64,000 bases of DNA from Cephalotrichum gorgonifer (Eukaryota; Ascomycota; Sordariomycetes; Microascales; Microascaceae): positions 2,705,248 through 2,769,247 of the forward strand of contig ONZQ02000001.1 in the NCBI GenBank assembly GCA_900312665.1, written 5' to 3'. This document shows, in pieces, positions 12,101 through 23,479 of the stretch. The number at the start of each line of letters is the position of its first letter. Position 1 is the first letter of the stretch. Under the pieces are notes generated by a model. The model ran no database searches, had not been told where the DNA came from, and worked only from the letters and a program-made list of their open reading frames with translations. The position numbers and the translations under genes were made by a program.

Positions 12101-12624
12101 CACACTCGTTCCTGCTTTCTCCCTTCGTGACCTGGGATCAACCCTCCTTCGCTCTCGACTGTTACTGCGAGCGAATTCGTCACTTGGCGACCAAAAGGGA
12201 CAGGTTTTTTTTCTCTTTTTCTTTCTTTCTTCTTCGTTGCTCTGCTCATACTTACCGACCGACTTTCGCTTTATCCCGACGACCACTATTGGTGACCCCG
12301 TAATCCCAATCCCGCGATCGCCGTTCACTCGCTTCTCCCACCACCACCGGAACACAAACACAGTCACACAAACAGTATATATCTCGAGCGTCTTGCCCAC
12401 GTGGAATCCCCGCCATCAATCGAGAAACCGGGCGACGACCTACCGACGGACCAGCCCTCCCCCGAACCCTCCGAGAAGCGGTCTATCCATGATCGCGTCT
12501 CCCACCAGGTGCTTACGAGATTAATTGCCGACACTAGAATCTGGCTCGGTCAACAAGATTGCCATCGAGCCTGGATTGAGGCTTGCGACTCTCCGTCCAT
12601 TTTCGTCTATCCTAAGTCGTCAAG
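9191..12624. other. 3.4-kb intergenic region upstream of the FLC-like gene
   Basis: No supported gene. It holds a cluster of eight TACTYGTA motifs (10302-11950) and scattered ACGGAG-type words. From about 12000 it has a C/T-rich leader typical of a highly expressed fungal gene. A frame at 12401-12628 ends with TGA overlapping the FLC-like ATG, but its first codon is GTG and it holds no in-frame ATG, so it is not a credible uORF. Confidence 0.5.
10302..11950. repeat. cluster of TACTYGTA motifs
   Basis: Exact copies start at 10302, 10578, 10617, 10967, 11202, 11774, 11937 and 11943. The last two overlap by two bases and read TACTTGTACTTGTA. All lie in non-coding DNA. Confidence 0.8.
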
Positions 12625-14932
12625 ATGAAGAGCCTATTAAAAACGCCGCTCCTCCTATTCCTCGCCCTCTTCACCCCCTTCATCTCGGCCGAGCCTATCC
12701 TTCAGTCGACATCGCTCAATACTTGTTCCGACGACTCCGGCTTCAGCGCCAGTCTGTTCAAATGTGTCTTCACGCCCAACAATGGATCGGCCAGCATTGA
12801 CATGGTAGCGACAATTACCGTTGAGGGCATGGTTATATTCGATATCGCGGTCTATGCCTACGGTCTTGAGATCATCAGGCAAGAGGTAAATCCTTGCGAT
12901 ATTAATCTCGTTGGCCTCTGCCCTATGCAACGAGGTCGACTTGCCATCCCGCCCTTCAACCTTGACGTGGGCGGTGCCGCCTCGGCGGTTCCAGGCATCG
13001 CCTACGCCATCCCTGATCTTGATGCTACTGTCAGGATCTTCGTCAACAAGACGGATACCGGCGAGAGTGTAGCCTGTGTCGAGGCGAACGTCTCGAACGG
13101 GAAGACGGTCGATTTGGTCGGCGTCAAGTGGGCCACCGCTATTATTGCCGGTCTCGCCCTGGCTGCCTCGGCCGTCGTTTCCGGACTCGGCCATTCCAAC
13201 ACAGCTGCCCATATCGCGTCCAGTGCTTTGTCTCTCTTCAGTTATTTCCAAGCGCAGGCCATGCTCGGCCTCACCAGCGTTCACCTGCCCCCCATCGTTG
13301 CCTCATGGGTCCAGAATTTGCAATGGAGCATGGGCATCATCCAAGTTGATTTCATGCAGGACATCTTCACTTGGTACCAGCGCTCGACTGGTGGCGAGCC
13401 ATCCAGCATCTTCGACACTCTTCGCACCATTTCGGTCGAAGTCCACAAGCGCTCACTCGACGTAGGCGACTATGCCGTGGATCTGTTCAAGCGTGGCGTC
13501 GCCATGGCTCCGCGCGCCCTCGTCCGTAGAGGCAACATCCAAACCAGCGACGGCCGTTACGTTGTCTCTGGCATTCAGCGTGTCGCCTTCAGGGCTGAGA
13601 TCGAGTCGACAAACTTGTTCATGACCGGTCTAACATTCTTCTGTCTCTTCGTCATCCTGACCACTATCGGCATCGCCGTCTTCAAGGCATACTGCGAGTT
13701 CGCCGTCAAGAAACAGTGGATGGGCCCGGACAAGTTTGTCGAGTTCCGGAACGGCTGGACCGTTGTCCTGAAGGGCATCCTCTTCCGCATGGCGCTCATT
13801 GGCTTCCCCCAGATGACTATTCTCTGCCTTTGGGAGTTTACGCAAAACGATTCGCCTGCCGAGATGGTCCTTGCCGTCTTCTTCTTCTTTGGCATTCTAG
13901 CCACACTAGGCTGGGCGGCAACCAAGGTCATCCTCATAGCGCGCCAGTCTGTCACCACCCACCGCAACCCGGCCTACATCCTCTTCTCGAACCTCGAGGT
14001 CCTGAACAAGTGGGGCTTCCTCTACGTCCAGTTCCGCGCGTCGGCCTACTACTACATTGCGCCCATGCTGGCTTATCTCCTAGTCAAGGGCATGTTCGTA
14101 GCCCTCGCCCAGCGCGCCAGTGTCGTCCAGGCGGTTGCATTCATCATCATCGAGGTAGCGGCACTGATTGCCGCCAGTGTTCTCCGACCGTGGATGGATA
14201 AGCGAACCAACTCGTTCAACATTGCCATCGCCGCTGTCAACTTTGTCAACGCGGTCTTCCTCTTCATCTTCACCAACGTCTTCGGCGCGCCGGGCCTGGT
14301 TGTGGGTGTCGTCGGTGTTGTCCTCTTCTTCCTGAACGCCATCTTCTCCCTCGTTCTCATTATCACGTTAATCGTGTCTACGACGCTTGTCTTCTTCCGC
14401 CCGAACCCCGACGCGAGATACCAGTTCATGGCCGACGACCGAGCGTCGTTCATGAAGTCGCAGACGCAGTTGACGACCACGACCGAGCTTGACGCTCTGG
14501 CTGCCACAGCGCGCGGTGACAAGGCTGGCTACAACTCGAAGCTCGACTTGGATGACGACAACGAGTCTCTCACGGCCGGCTCGATGCGTCGCCGGGCGGA
14601 CAACCTTTCCATCTCACCGGCTCATGGACCCCCGGGCTCGCAGTTCTCGCCTCACAATGAGAAGCAGTACCCTCCCCATTCGCCGGTCAACCCGTCACTG
14701 CCGCTCTTCCCCGGCGGCAACCAGAACCGAGGGGCGCCGCCGTCCGATAGGTCACAGAGCCCGTACGACCAGGGCTTCCGGGGTCAGAACAATAGCCCTA
14801 GCCCCGCAGCATTCAGGGCACAAAACAATTCTAGGTACGTTAAGGCCGATCTCTGCTTGACTTGGGAAAGCGAAACTTGCAATACTAACGAGTACGATTA
14901 GCCCGTGGCAACGTGGTGCCGGTTATGACTAG
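12625..14932 (+). CDS. flavin carrier (FLC) / TRP-like channel family protein
   Basis: Exon 1 is 12625-14834. The intron is 14835-14901, with a GTACGT donor, a perfect TACTAAC branch and a TTAG acceptor. Exon 2, 14902-14932, encodes the tail ending PWQRGAGYD, for a 746-residue total. A signal peptide occupies residues 1-22 (leucine-rich, cleavage after FISA). A luminal ML-like lipid-recognition domain spans about 24-165, with paired Cys. A TRP-type membrane domain of about nine helices follows (about 170-600), then a disordered Ser/Pro/Asn-rich cytosolic tail. The match is to yeast Flc1-3 and fission yeast Pkd2. Those proteins are implicated in FAD import into the ER, calcium homeostasis and cell-wall integrity. 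Substrate here is inferred from the family only. Confidence 0.88.
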
Positions 14933-16070
14933 GTGAAGATTGGATCTCAATACAATCTATAATTCTAGTTTCGTTTTGTGATTCGAGGGGTTTGGTCAGA
15001 TTTTTTTCTTCCCACTCAACTCGTGGGAGGAATCCCAAGGTCATTGGATGTGTCTCGCGACGTCACTATCATCCCAGTTGGCCTACCACGTTGTCAAGGC
15101 TTTGCTGTCGAGGATGTCTCGTCTGATGGAACCATCACAGGGGGTGCATGACAAACGGCGTCAAAGGGTCGGAGGCGTTTTCTACCCCATTACAGCACTA
15201 CATATTTCTTTCTGTTTTTTCTTGTCACTTTCTCCAGTCGCTGGCGTCTCGTTATTTCCTTGGTTTACGTGTTGTATATATATATCTAACAATGCCCCGT
15301 GAGTCGGAAGCCGGAAGGCTTAAAGATCGACATTGGAGGGGCTGGGAGCGTGGAGGGTTAGGATACTGGCAGTCTTAAGGACGAGCCGGGGAACGGTTGT
15401 CCGGGTAGAGTAATCGACTTTTGGCAACACGTATTTTTGAAAGCATGGCCATTGTGTGTGTGTGTGTGCGAGTGACCGTATCTAGACTAGGGTGGGTGCT
15501 TGTTTTGAAGCTGTGTGTTGACTTTTCGGAGGCTACAGAGGCGAGGCTTGGTTGACTCTGGCAACAAGTAAGATTCGAAGTGGAGGCAAACGGCATCCCA
15601 GACTTGATCATTCCGTGTCCCAGGGCCAGCAGTAGACCCTGTATATCTCAAGTCTTGGTAGAACCACCATTTCAGCACATGTGCTCCTAAGAACACTACT
15701 CAGAGGATGTAAAAGGGAGGTTTCATCCGACGCCGATGCCAACACCTTCATAACCAGCTAGATAATATATATAGGATAAGGTCACAAAGAGAAAGGGACT
15801 CTCCATCTCCGTCCAGTCCCACCTTCACTCCTCCAAGTTATTCTCGTCTTAATATTTCTGAGTCGACTTCCTGCTCCCCTAACCCCCTATTCCGCAACGA
15901 TCCTTCCATCAGTTGAACGACCTGTTAACAAAACTACTACTACACGCCACTCCTCGAGTATCCGATCCTCCGCGACGGGCTTACACGTTCCTAGTACACC
16001 CACACTCTCCATTCTCTGGGCGCCCCTCGTCCCGCTTCCTACCCCCACCCCCAAGCGAGCTTAAGCTCGC
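14933..16070. other. convergent 3' region between FLC-like and AIM24-like genes
   Basis: About 1.1 kb with no supported gene. It contains a TG dinucleotide microsatellite (about 15453-15470) and, at its right edge, an 18-bp palindrome touching the AIM24-like stop codon. Small open frames here show no coding character. Confidence 0.5.
15453..15470. repeat. (TG)n microsatellite
   Basis: An uninterrupted TG dinucleotide run in the 3' intergenic region; no further feature attached. Confidence 0.7.
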
Positions 16071-16071
16071 T
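16054..16071. repeat. 18-bp perfect palindrome at AIM24-like stop
   Basis: AGCGAGCTTAAGCTCGCT is its own reverse complement. It starts in the last base of the AIM24-like stop codon (TGA at 16073-16071) and extends into the 3' UTR. It could form a hairpin in the transcript immediately after the stop. Confidence 0.75.
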
Positions 16072-17844
16072 CAGACCGCCTGCTGAGCTTGACCACCCAT
16101 ATACGCCTGGAAAGCGCGCTAATAGTTCACACACGGAAACCCGTTAGCCTATCCTACTCTTACCAAGACCTATGGCGTACAGAAGAGGTTGGAAAAAGGG
16201 GGGGAGGGTGAGCGCGGGACTTACCGAGTTCCTCGTCTGCATGAAAACCGTCCCAGGCCCCGTGAACTTGCACACAAGGCCCTCACCGGACGCGAAGCCG
16301 GAGACGAGGCCGCCGGAGGCGACCCGCTCGAGGATGTACTTCGTGTTCCACGCCACGAGGTGGCCGTTGTCGACTATGTATTTCTCTCCGTCACCGAGCT
16401 TTTATTCATGTTAGATCCAAACGAAACAATGGCGAGACACCGAAGCGGTAGACAAGAAGGAAAGAGGCGGACTCACGGTCTTTTGGATAATCGCGCCAAA
16501 GCTGGTGATCCACAGCAAGCCCACACCGCTCACCTTGTTCACGAACAACCCCTCGCCGGAAAACATGGCCTTGGTGAGCCCCTGGCGCTTATAGTCCCTG
16601 ACGACGCCCTGGGTGCACGCGAGGAAAGCATCCTGGCCGACGGACCAGGTGGTCCGGCCGTCGAGGCGGATGGTGGAGATATCGCCGAGCATGGGCGGGG
16701 CGAAGAGGACTTCGCCTGGGCCCGTGAAGACGGAGTGGCTGATGTCGCCACCCACGACGAGCTTCTTCATGGAGAACTTGAGGTGGCCCTTGAGCATCAC
16801 GGAGGGTGACATCGCAATCATGGACCCTTGTGTGTTCTTTTGTCAGTTTCGCTTGCCAACACATACTGTTGAAAGGGAAATAGTAGACGTTCGACCCGGT
16901 AGGGCGATGAATGTGGACATACCTGGCCTGGCGTGGAACGGACAGTTGATAGCCAGTTGGATCGTCAAGATGGAATTAGTGTCGCGGTGGCTGATCCTAT
17001 AGCTCCCACCGTTGAACGTCCCGACGTCATCGGTCGTTGCCTCGGCGCCCACAAAGGGGCTTGCCGCAACGCTTGCTGTCTCCGCCACGGTGGTAGCTTC
17101 ATCGTCGTAACCCTGCTTCTCGTCATTTGCCGGCGGCGGGGCGAATTGCTGTTGCTGCTGTTGCTGCTGACCGGCGGGATGTATCGGCAACGTGGACTGC
17201 TGCGCCGGAGGGGTGGATGAATGGGGGGACTGGCTCGGGGACGGCGAGTGACCGGGAGAGAGGTACTGTGCGGTCGCATGAGACTGGCTTGGAGTGGGGG
17301 ACTGGCCCGGGGGAGGAGGGTAACTCGGGGTGGGGGACTGGCCCGGGGGAGGGGGGTAGCTCGGGGTCGACGACTGTCCTGGGGGAGGGGGGTAGCTCGG
17401 GGTCGACGACTGTCCTGGAGGAGGGGGGTAGTGTGCGTTCGACTGGCTCGTGGACTTGGAATGGCTCCCCGGAGGGGCGGGGTACTGCGGTTTCGGCTGC
17501 GCGGGGGAGGGGGACTGGCCCGGCGGGGGTGGGTAGTGGGACTGCGAGAGACCGCTAGCTCCGGCGGCCGGGGGCGGGAAGAACTGGGTTTGGTGAGCCG
17601 GGGCGGACATGGGCGGCGGTGCGTATGTCTTTTGTTGAGCTAGGGGGTTCTCATTAGGTGTGAACCTATGACGCATGTTGCTGGTTGTTCGGTGGGTGTG
17701 GCATACCTGGGCCTGAACCTCCCGCACCTGGCGGAGCTACCGAGAAGAGCTGCTGTTAGCTCGGAGAGCTCCAAGATTCAAGCTCCAAGAGGGTGGCGAG
17801 GTAGGGTTGTAGGGAAGCTTACGAGGATAGTATTGGCCCGACAT
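16071..17844 (-). CDS. AIM24/DUF124 (TRAP-like fold) family protein
   Basis: Six exons on the minus strand: 17844-17823, 17736-17707, 17639-16923, 16826-16477, 16398-16225 and 16118-16071, for 446 residues. All donors are GTAAGY, GTATGY or GTGAGT and all acceptors AG; phases agree throughout. The N-terminus starts MSGQYYPPPPGAGG and continues as a Pro/Gln/Ser-rich disordered region with four tandem YPPPPGQS repeats and a polyQ tract. The conserved domain begins after about residue 240. It has CPFHARPGSMIAMSPS, then VFTGPGEVLFAPP, then GLVCKFTGPGTVFMQTRNS, and ends AFQAYMGGQAQQAV. Yeast Aim24 is a mitochondrial inner-membrane protein supporting respiratory-chain and MICOS integrity. This copy lacks an evident mitochondrial presequence, so cytosolic DUF124-type function is equally likely. 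Confidence 0.85.
17286..17430 (-). repeat. 36-bp coding minisatellite (YPPPPGQSxTPS x4)
   Basis: Four consecutive near-identical 12-residue units within the AIM24-like N-terminal region differ at one Ser/Pro position. A fifth, diverged copy lies about 30 residues upstream. Such repeats commonly vary in copy number. Confidence 0.8.
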
Positions 17845-19742
17845 GATGCTCGAAAGCCCACGATGACACGGGTATTACGAGGGGCGTCGTGCGGGGGGAT
17901 GTACCGGGGGTTGAAGCTCGCAGCTCGGGAAGGGAAGCTCGGAGGAGTGCAAGAGAAATGATTAGAGAAATTGAAGAAGTAGAGAAGACGATGATGAGGG
18001 GAAGCAGAGGGGAACAGAGAGCTTGCGACTGGTATGTAGGAATGCGAGAGGTATGCAGGAATCTGAGGTCGGACGAGACGGGAGAGCCCCGCATTCGATA
18101 TTCGGCATAGCCCCCGAGCAGGCGCCTCTCTGTCCAATGCAACCAGACTCCTGCGACACGCCAATGGTGTGTGGTATTACGCTGTACCGGGGAGAGACGA
18201 CCCAACAGGATAAAGTGGTTGGAGTCACCGGCCGTTCGCTCATTATCCCCCCGCGCGCCATCAATCACCGCACCCCTCGACTAACCAAGGGGCGATGGCG
18301 GCGAACGGGGACCGCCGCGAGAACGAGACGTACCATTCCCCGAGGACGGCGCAATCCATTCGAAGAGGGGGAAATGGCAAGCAAGGGCGAGATTTCCCTA
18401 GTCAATCGATTGGCTGGTACTGGCGCGGGACGAAAGACGAGGGCGCTTCGGGAAACCACCCAAGGGCGTCAACGCACGTCATTGGTTGAACGGGAGGGTG
18501 ATGGGGTGGAGTGCTCCTTCCAGGAAAGTGTCCATTACAGCTATTAGTGCCTCTGAAAAACACACGATCCTTGATCCCTCAGTTCATGTTCATTACTGTT
18601 GAGGAAAGCGAAGGCGGGGCCATCCCATCTACCAGGGATCGCCCAGGGATAAAGATCCCGAGTATGCGGTAGGATAAGAATCCATTGGAGCTCCTCGACA
18701 GCTTGCATTTTTTGTAATTATGCTTCTTGATGGGACGACGGAGGACTGGATTGGACATTACCCACAGAGTACTAGCTCCCCACTTTACGCTGCTTACATT
18801 ATAGGTCTTACAAGTGGGGACGCCTGGACGAAGCTACTGTACCTGGAAGGACCATTTGGTGGGATTTTCTCTCCCCCTGGATGATGTGTGTCACAAATCG
18901 TAGAGCTTCAAGTTGGAGGGAGGGCCAGCATATGGGTTATTAACCTATTCTAACGATAAAAAATTGATGAGATGCAGGTCCACCGCATGGGAAGCCTTTT
19001 ACACTCGATGTCCGGGTACCCCGAGGAGTGGGAAACTGAGGATATGCGCGCCATTATCTTGCCTTGATCTTGAGCACGCTATTTATGACATACTTATCCC
19101 GGTCACCATTCCAGTGCCTTCCCAGTCCAGTTATCTGGATTGAGAGCCTGATGTCGGTCGTGTCCTCTCTGGATTTGCTTTGATAGGTCCGCCCTTTCCT
19201 TAGTAGCTGCCTGCGGTGGCGGCGGATGTCTAATATCTGGACCGAATACCAGCTTCTGGTCCCTCTCATCCGCCCGACGAACATGACCGCAACGGGCCGA
19301 TTGACGGTCGGAGGCACATATTCGCCCGGGAAAGATGGGATAGCTCCGGCGAGAAGGTCCTCGCAAGTTACGGCAGCTATAAGCCATGCCTGATGATCGA
19401 CCGAGGGAGAACTGAGGTACACTTTCTCTCCCCCTTTGGTCCTGGCGGCGCAGACCTGGCCGAGTCTCTTTGTGGCCAACCTATCTGCGGTAGGCAGTGT
19501 CCCAATGAGGGGGCATTAAGATTGTTTGCAGCACCAGTGTCGCCCCGCGAAGGTGAAGGAGGACCCCGTCCTTTCCCGCATGTGCTTGGGGTTCCGCCAA
19601 TAGGTTCCCCAGTTCCTCCAAGCCGCACTTGAGGACGTTGTAGCAGTGATCCGCAAGGGGGAAGCCGAGAGTGGCCCGACCTCCACCTTGTTCATACGAG
19701 CATGGAGGTGGGTAGTTAGCACAAGTATTACTTATGATGTAT

Positions 19743-22700
19743 TACTCGTACTTGTAAAGCAGCTCAGCTCGCCTAACTGCCACGGCCCTCGTGGAAGGAG
19801 CTTCGCGAAGCTGGGAAATATGTGTCTGAGACTAGCGTGAGGTTTAGCCTGTGGGGCCGGCGGGAGCTAAGATAATAACGTAGCACTAAAATGGTATGCT
19901 TGTAAATCCGAAGGGACCAGTGGAGGCGACATCCACAGCACAAGCACGCACACGTGAGAACTCAGGTTAGAGAAGCACGATCCGCCACTGTTGCGTGCAT
20001 ATTAATATCCTGCAACACAAATATGTTCATTTCGGGTGTACAAGTTTTGGAACGGCACAGGATCCGCCAATGCCCCTTCCGTCTCGCAAAGTCGGTCCCC
20101 TTACCGCCATTTCGAGTGCTATGTAGCAATAATAAGTAAAGAGTGCCACGAGGGACAGGGCGGGTTCCCTGCGCTCGGAGCCAGCCAGCGGAGGCATGTT
20201 TCACAAGGCCCCAAAGTGGAACGCAGAAGCAAGCACCACCAGATGGACAGCCACCGCTAGAGTGGTCACAACACCAGGATAACAGGACGCCTGAGCGGGG
20301 TGACGGGACGGGCAGGTACTGGCTGAGGCCTTCCCGAAGAACTCCGGTAGTACTGGGTACGACGGGAAACGAGACGGGAAGCTAGTGGTCCCGAGGCGTC
20401 GGGAGTGAAATCTGCTGAGCTCGTGCCAGGTGTTCGGGCATCTTCAGGAGGTGTGGATCTCGAGTTTCATTGGCACGGGCGAAACGATTCGCATATCCCG
20501 TAGGGAGGAGAGCTTCGTCCATTCAGGGGAAAGGGCCACTATGCACTCTGAGCGAGCCATGCTCACCGGTTCTCTTTCGACGACAGGTACCGAATCGAGT
20601 ACTATTGCTAGTAACTAGTACTCGAATTAGGCACGTCACAGCGGGGGAGTAAAGCTCCGTCGGGTATTGCCATTATGTATGACAAGCAAAAACGATCACA
20701 AATTCCATAGGGCAGAGTGAAAAAAGAAGGGGAAAAGGAGCAAGCTGGAAAGCAACCAAGAGAAGCAACGCAGAAAAAGAGAGGTGATGCCAAAAGCAAG
20801 TTGCATTTGGGGAAGAAAGGCCGCCTGCTTCTCCAAGCCGAGTTGCGATCCGACATCCGATTCGTACTGAGTTGTCATATAACGAGTATCTGTACTAATA
20901 TGTAGTACGGACTAGTTGCAGGTCGACTGCATCCATGGAATGTGATGTCAACCGAAAGCGGACGGGCACCGCATGACGCTAAGCTTTTAACGATGATCAT
21001 TAACAAAGGATATCAGTACCAGGAGAGCCAACTTGAAGTCTTGCAAATCTCCGGTTTACATGTAAGAAGAGTAGCCCAATCTATATTTGGCTGACAAATA
21101 CTTGTAATTACTTTGTCTCCCACTTTCGAGGTGCAGTACCCATCCAACTCATACCTGTACTCGTACATCCTGATCACCCTTGGATAAACTGTCAACCGAT
21201 CTTGTTACACCCAGCCTAAAAGGAACTACAAGTATTCTTACTTGCTCATCAGTATTTACGAGTATTTTCAACCCTTCGAGTACAGTCTATTTTATAGTCT
21301 CGCAGAATAGCTTGGGTATTTTGGCTTACCGACACCATGCACATAAATGGGACTTGTCCATTCAGGAGGAGGTGGCGACCCAAGCTAGCGGGACGAGCGT
21401 GCCTGGACTGTCATTCAAGACACAGGATAGAGCCCTGATTGGTCCAAATACGAGGTTGGCAAGGCCACTTGTTTGGGTCTTCATACCCGTTCAGGAAGGC
21501 GCCGCTGGGAACTGGACGCCCCCTGGGAAAACGGGCTCGCGTAGCAATAACTAGGTTATGGTAGTGAGGACGCGGAGTACCTGTACTCGTATTTCGTCAT
21601 TGAAGAGCTGGGATCTTCCTCGCGACGCGAGATGCGTGCGAGCTATTCGGCCACCCACTCGGGAGAACGATCCACAATGAAGTATTCGGGCCGCCCTCCC
21701 AAGGTTCAAATGGGAGGGGGATGGGGTTGGTACGAAAATGCTTGTATAGTACTTGGTGCGACCCTCGCTTAGATGCCGTGCGACAAACAAAAGGTCCGGC
21801 TGGGAGCGAGCCCGCCCGGCTGGGAACGAGTGACCCAAAACCCATTGCTTTGGGGCCGAGTTGAAACAAATGACTGGTGCACAGAGCGGGCGTTCCAGAG
21901 AGGCGGGTTGCAAGCAACATGAGCATACCTATGTACTGCATAGCCACCCGACGTTCGACTATGTACTTGTACCAAGATTTTTGTTGGTAGTGAATGGACA
22001 CACGCAGTCTGGCCAGTACGCCCGCGGGTCGGCAGTCCAGCCAGCCTCTACAAGTCGTCTCCTGGCCCCTACGAAGTACAAGTCCGCCTACCTATTATTT
22101 GCCGGCACTGATTCTGATGAACGATAATACAGTCAGCTCCCTCCCTATTAACGGGAAGTGCATAATGCTGCCCAAGCCACATGGGATGAGGGACGAAACT
22201 CAGTAAGGGCAGGTGAAAACTTCTCACTCCACCTCGCTCGGATCAAATTGTATCCGTCTGGCTGAATATCCCTGCGGGCATCGTGTCGATTACCAAGAAG
22301 ACAATTACAAGTACTCTAGTACTCGTAGAAGTAAGCGAATCGTAGTGCCCGGAATCGGAAATGTCGCGCCTCGGCCTCAAGCCCCTATGCACCAACCCTG
22401 CGCGTCTTGTTCGGGCTTTCACTGCTATTACTCGAACTACAAGTAATTAGTCGGTCTCACTCGCACGATTATCCCCGGGTTTCCTGTAGCAATGCCGTTT
22501 CCTTCGTCTCATTTTTTTTTCTTTTTTCTTTCCTTTCTTCATGGGATCAAATGCTCCCTTCAGAGTGCGGCGTACTTGTGAGCGAAGGATGGAAGGAAGA
22601 CGGACTGTGGAGGTCGCTTGACGAATCGTACGCCGCTTTTCTTTGGGGATGGGACCCTGTCTTTAATTTAAGCTACTCCGAACTTGTCGAGTCCTCCGCT

Positions 22701-23131
22701 CCGGTACTGGGCATTCTCCGCGTCCTCAATTCTGGAGTCGTTTTCCCAAACCCCTGGGTTCCTTCATGCACCCAAGTTTTTCTCGTTTTTGGCAACGAAC
22801 ATAACTATGGGCCGGAAACCCGACAGGAGTGGATCCCAGTCTCAGATGTACAACCTGTACTGGTACAAGTGACCCCACGAGCCCGCAGAAGTGGTACTCA
22901 TCGCCCATCCTTATTTTACTCACGCTTGAATACTTCTTTACTCTTGTTCTCTTTGCTCTCTCGCCATGACCCCACCCACCTTTCTCGTGCCTTGAATCGT
23001 CAAACCCATACCTTCGATCAGTCTCGCTCGAGGTCAGACCTGACACTTTTCGGAGCATGAAAACCCTCATCGCATATATTTCGTTGTCCCCGTGACTTGT
23101 GTGAGAACGGGTTACCTATGGATTACTTGTA
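19743..23131. repeat. cluster of TACTYGTA/TACRAGTA motifs
   Basis: Exact copies start at 19743, 19749, 21099, 21158, 21227, 21257, 21584, 21964, 22306, 22320, 22438 and 23124. The pair at 19743 and 19749 overlaps into the 14-mer TACTCGTACTTGTA. Many one-mismatch variants are interspersed. Confidence 0.8.
20595..20625. repeat. inverted repeat with 10-bp arms
   Basis: TCGAGTACTA and TAGTACTCGA flank an 11-base spacer. The arms share the ACTCG/CGAGT word with the dispersed motif family. Confidence 0.65.
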
Positions 23132-23479
23132 TGGGTACCTCACTGATTTGCCGTACCAGTACTCCCTCCCACCCACCCCCCGGCCAAACTGTCTGTGTTT
23201 GGTCGAGTCGACCCCAGTCTGATATCACAAGTATTCCAAGGCGTTGGCAAGCCACGATCCGCGCCCGCTGCATTAGCGCAAACACAGGGGGTATACTCTC
23301 ATAAGAGGAGCACAGCCCACCGCCTTCCCTCCCCCTCCCCCTTCCCCTTTGCATTTCGATTATTGCCTGTCTTGGGTTCTTCCTTCGATTTTATGCGACC
23401 ATTTTCAATCCGAGCTGCCATATCTCGATGATTTGATGGAACCGACATCATATTCACCATCCCAACTCCCAACGCCGGG

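Larger units (their letters stand above)
17845..23479. other. 5.6-kb gene-poor divergent region
   Basis: Lies between the divergent AIM24-like gene and the S/P-rich gene. No frame shows domains or coding bias. The longest are 22407-23060 plus (217 codons) and 19054-19479 minus (141 codons); neither is recognisable. It holds the densest motif cluster (19743-23131) and an inverted repeat at 20595-20625. The last few hundred bases before 23480 are a C/T-rich leader. Confidence 0.5.

Noticed and set aside
11940..12524. 194-codon plus-strand frame upstream of the FLC-like gene
   Set aside because: Composition is that of a C/T-rich 5' leader; no conserved feature.
12401..12628. possible uORF overlapping the FLC-like ATG
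   Set aside because: The first codon is GTG and no in-frame ATG exists, so it would not be translated as a uORF.
19054..19479. 141-codon minus-strand frame (MATKRLGQVCAARTKGG)
   Set aside because: Looks mildly protein-like but lacks recognisable family features and sits alone in a gene-poor zone; could be a relic, not supportable.
22407..23060. 217-codon plus-strand frame
   Set aside because: T-rich leader-like sequence interrupted by motif words; no domain and no codon bias.
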